From JAUIAI01 sp049680625 (GTDB lineage: Bacteria; Pseudomonadota; Gammaproteobacteria; Burkholderiales; Burkholderiaceae_E), in assembly GCA_049680625.1 (NCBI GenBank), contig JBAUID010000051.1, forward strand, positions 1 to 5,495: 5,495 nucleotides of DNA, read 5' to 3'. How positions within the stretch are numbered: position 1 is the first letter of the stretch; each line of letters opens with the position of its first letter. The notes below the pieces were generated by a model. That model was not told the DNA's origin and ran no database searches. It saw only the letters and a program-made list of their open reading frames with translations. Position numbers and translations under genes: made by a program. This document shows positions 5,495 through 5,495 of the stretch, one piece after another.

Positions 5495-5495
5495 C

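Larger units (their letters stand above)
5196..5495. other. Upstream region of the lipoprotein gene, mostly non-coding
   Basis: These 300 bases hold no convincing complete gene. The part next to the lipoprotein start should contain its promoter, but no clear -35/-10 pair is visible on the minus strand. A 28-bp dyad and three GCGC...TGCA elements lie at 5367-5422 and are listed separately. A minus-strand frame open from the right edge ends at a TAA at 5339-5341. Confidence 0.5.

Overview
The window looks like chromosomal DNA of a moderately GC-rich Gram-negative bacterium, probably a proteobacterium. The evidence is a lipoprotein with a lipobox signal peptide and a non-Asp +2 residue, bacterial Shine-Dalgarno sites, a CaiC-like CoA ligase with a kappa-GST/HCCA-isomerase-type thioredoxin-fold protein, and an IS6-family remnant. 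The species cannot be named from the sequence.

Left part (1-2322, + strand) is a piece of a catabolic-looking operon. The tail of an unidentified gene ends at 63 and overlaps the start of an ATP-dependent acyl-CoA synthetase (56-1651). A DsbA-like/2-hydroxychromene-2-carboxylate isomerase-like protein (1693-2322) follows. The ligase would activate a carboxylic acid as its CoA thioester. The isomerase-like protein suggests an aromatic, polycyclic or other unusual carboxylate as substrate, but the substrate cannot be read from the sequence.

Middle part (about 2334-2815) is a shortened IS6-family insertion sequence. It holds the C-terminal part of the DDE transposase, with the second catalytic Asp and the Glu in the expected D-34-E spacing and the first Asp gone. 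The same 9-bp sequence lies in inverted orientation on both sides, so the loss seems to be internal. The remnant sits between two convergent genes.

Right part (2841-5195, - strand) is a large predicted outer-membrane lipoprotein. It has a lipobox signal peptide, two diverged copies of a ~130-residue beta-rich domain joined by an Asp/Gly/Asn linker, and a seven-repeat TolB/PD40-type beta-propeller. Its start is reassigned from an upstream TTG to the ATG at 5195, which has a good Shine-Dalgarno site. The last 300 bases (5196-5495) hold its upstream region, with a strong 28-bp dyad and repeated GCGC...TGCA elements, and possibly the tail of another minus-strand gene.

No defence system, CRISPR array, tRNA or rRNA is seen. 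The most notable items are the IS6 deletion derivative, the architecture of the lipoprotein, and the missing cis-proline in the thioredoxin-fold protein.
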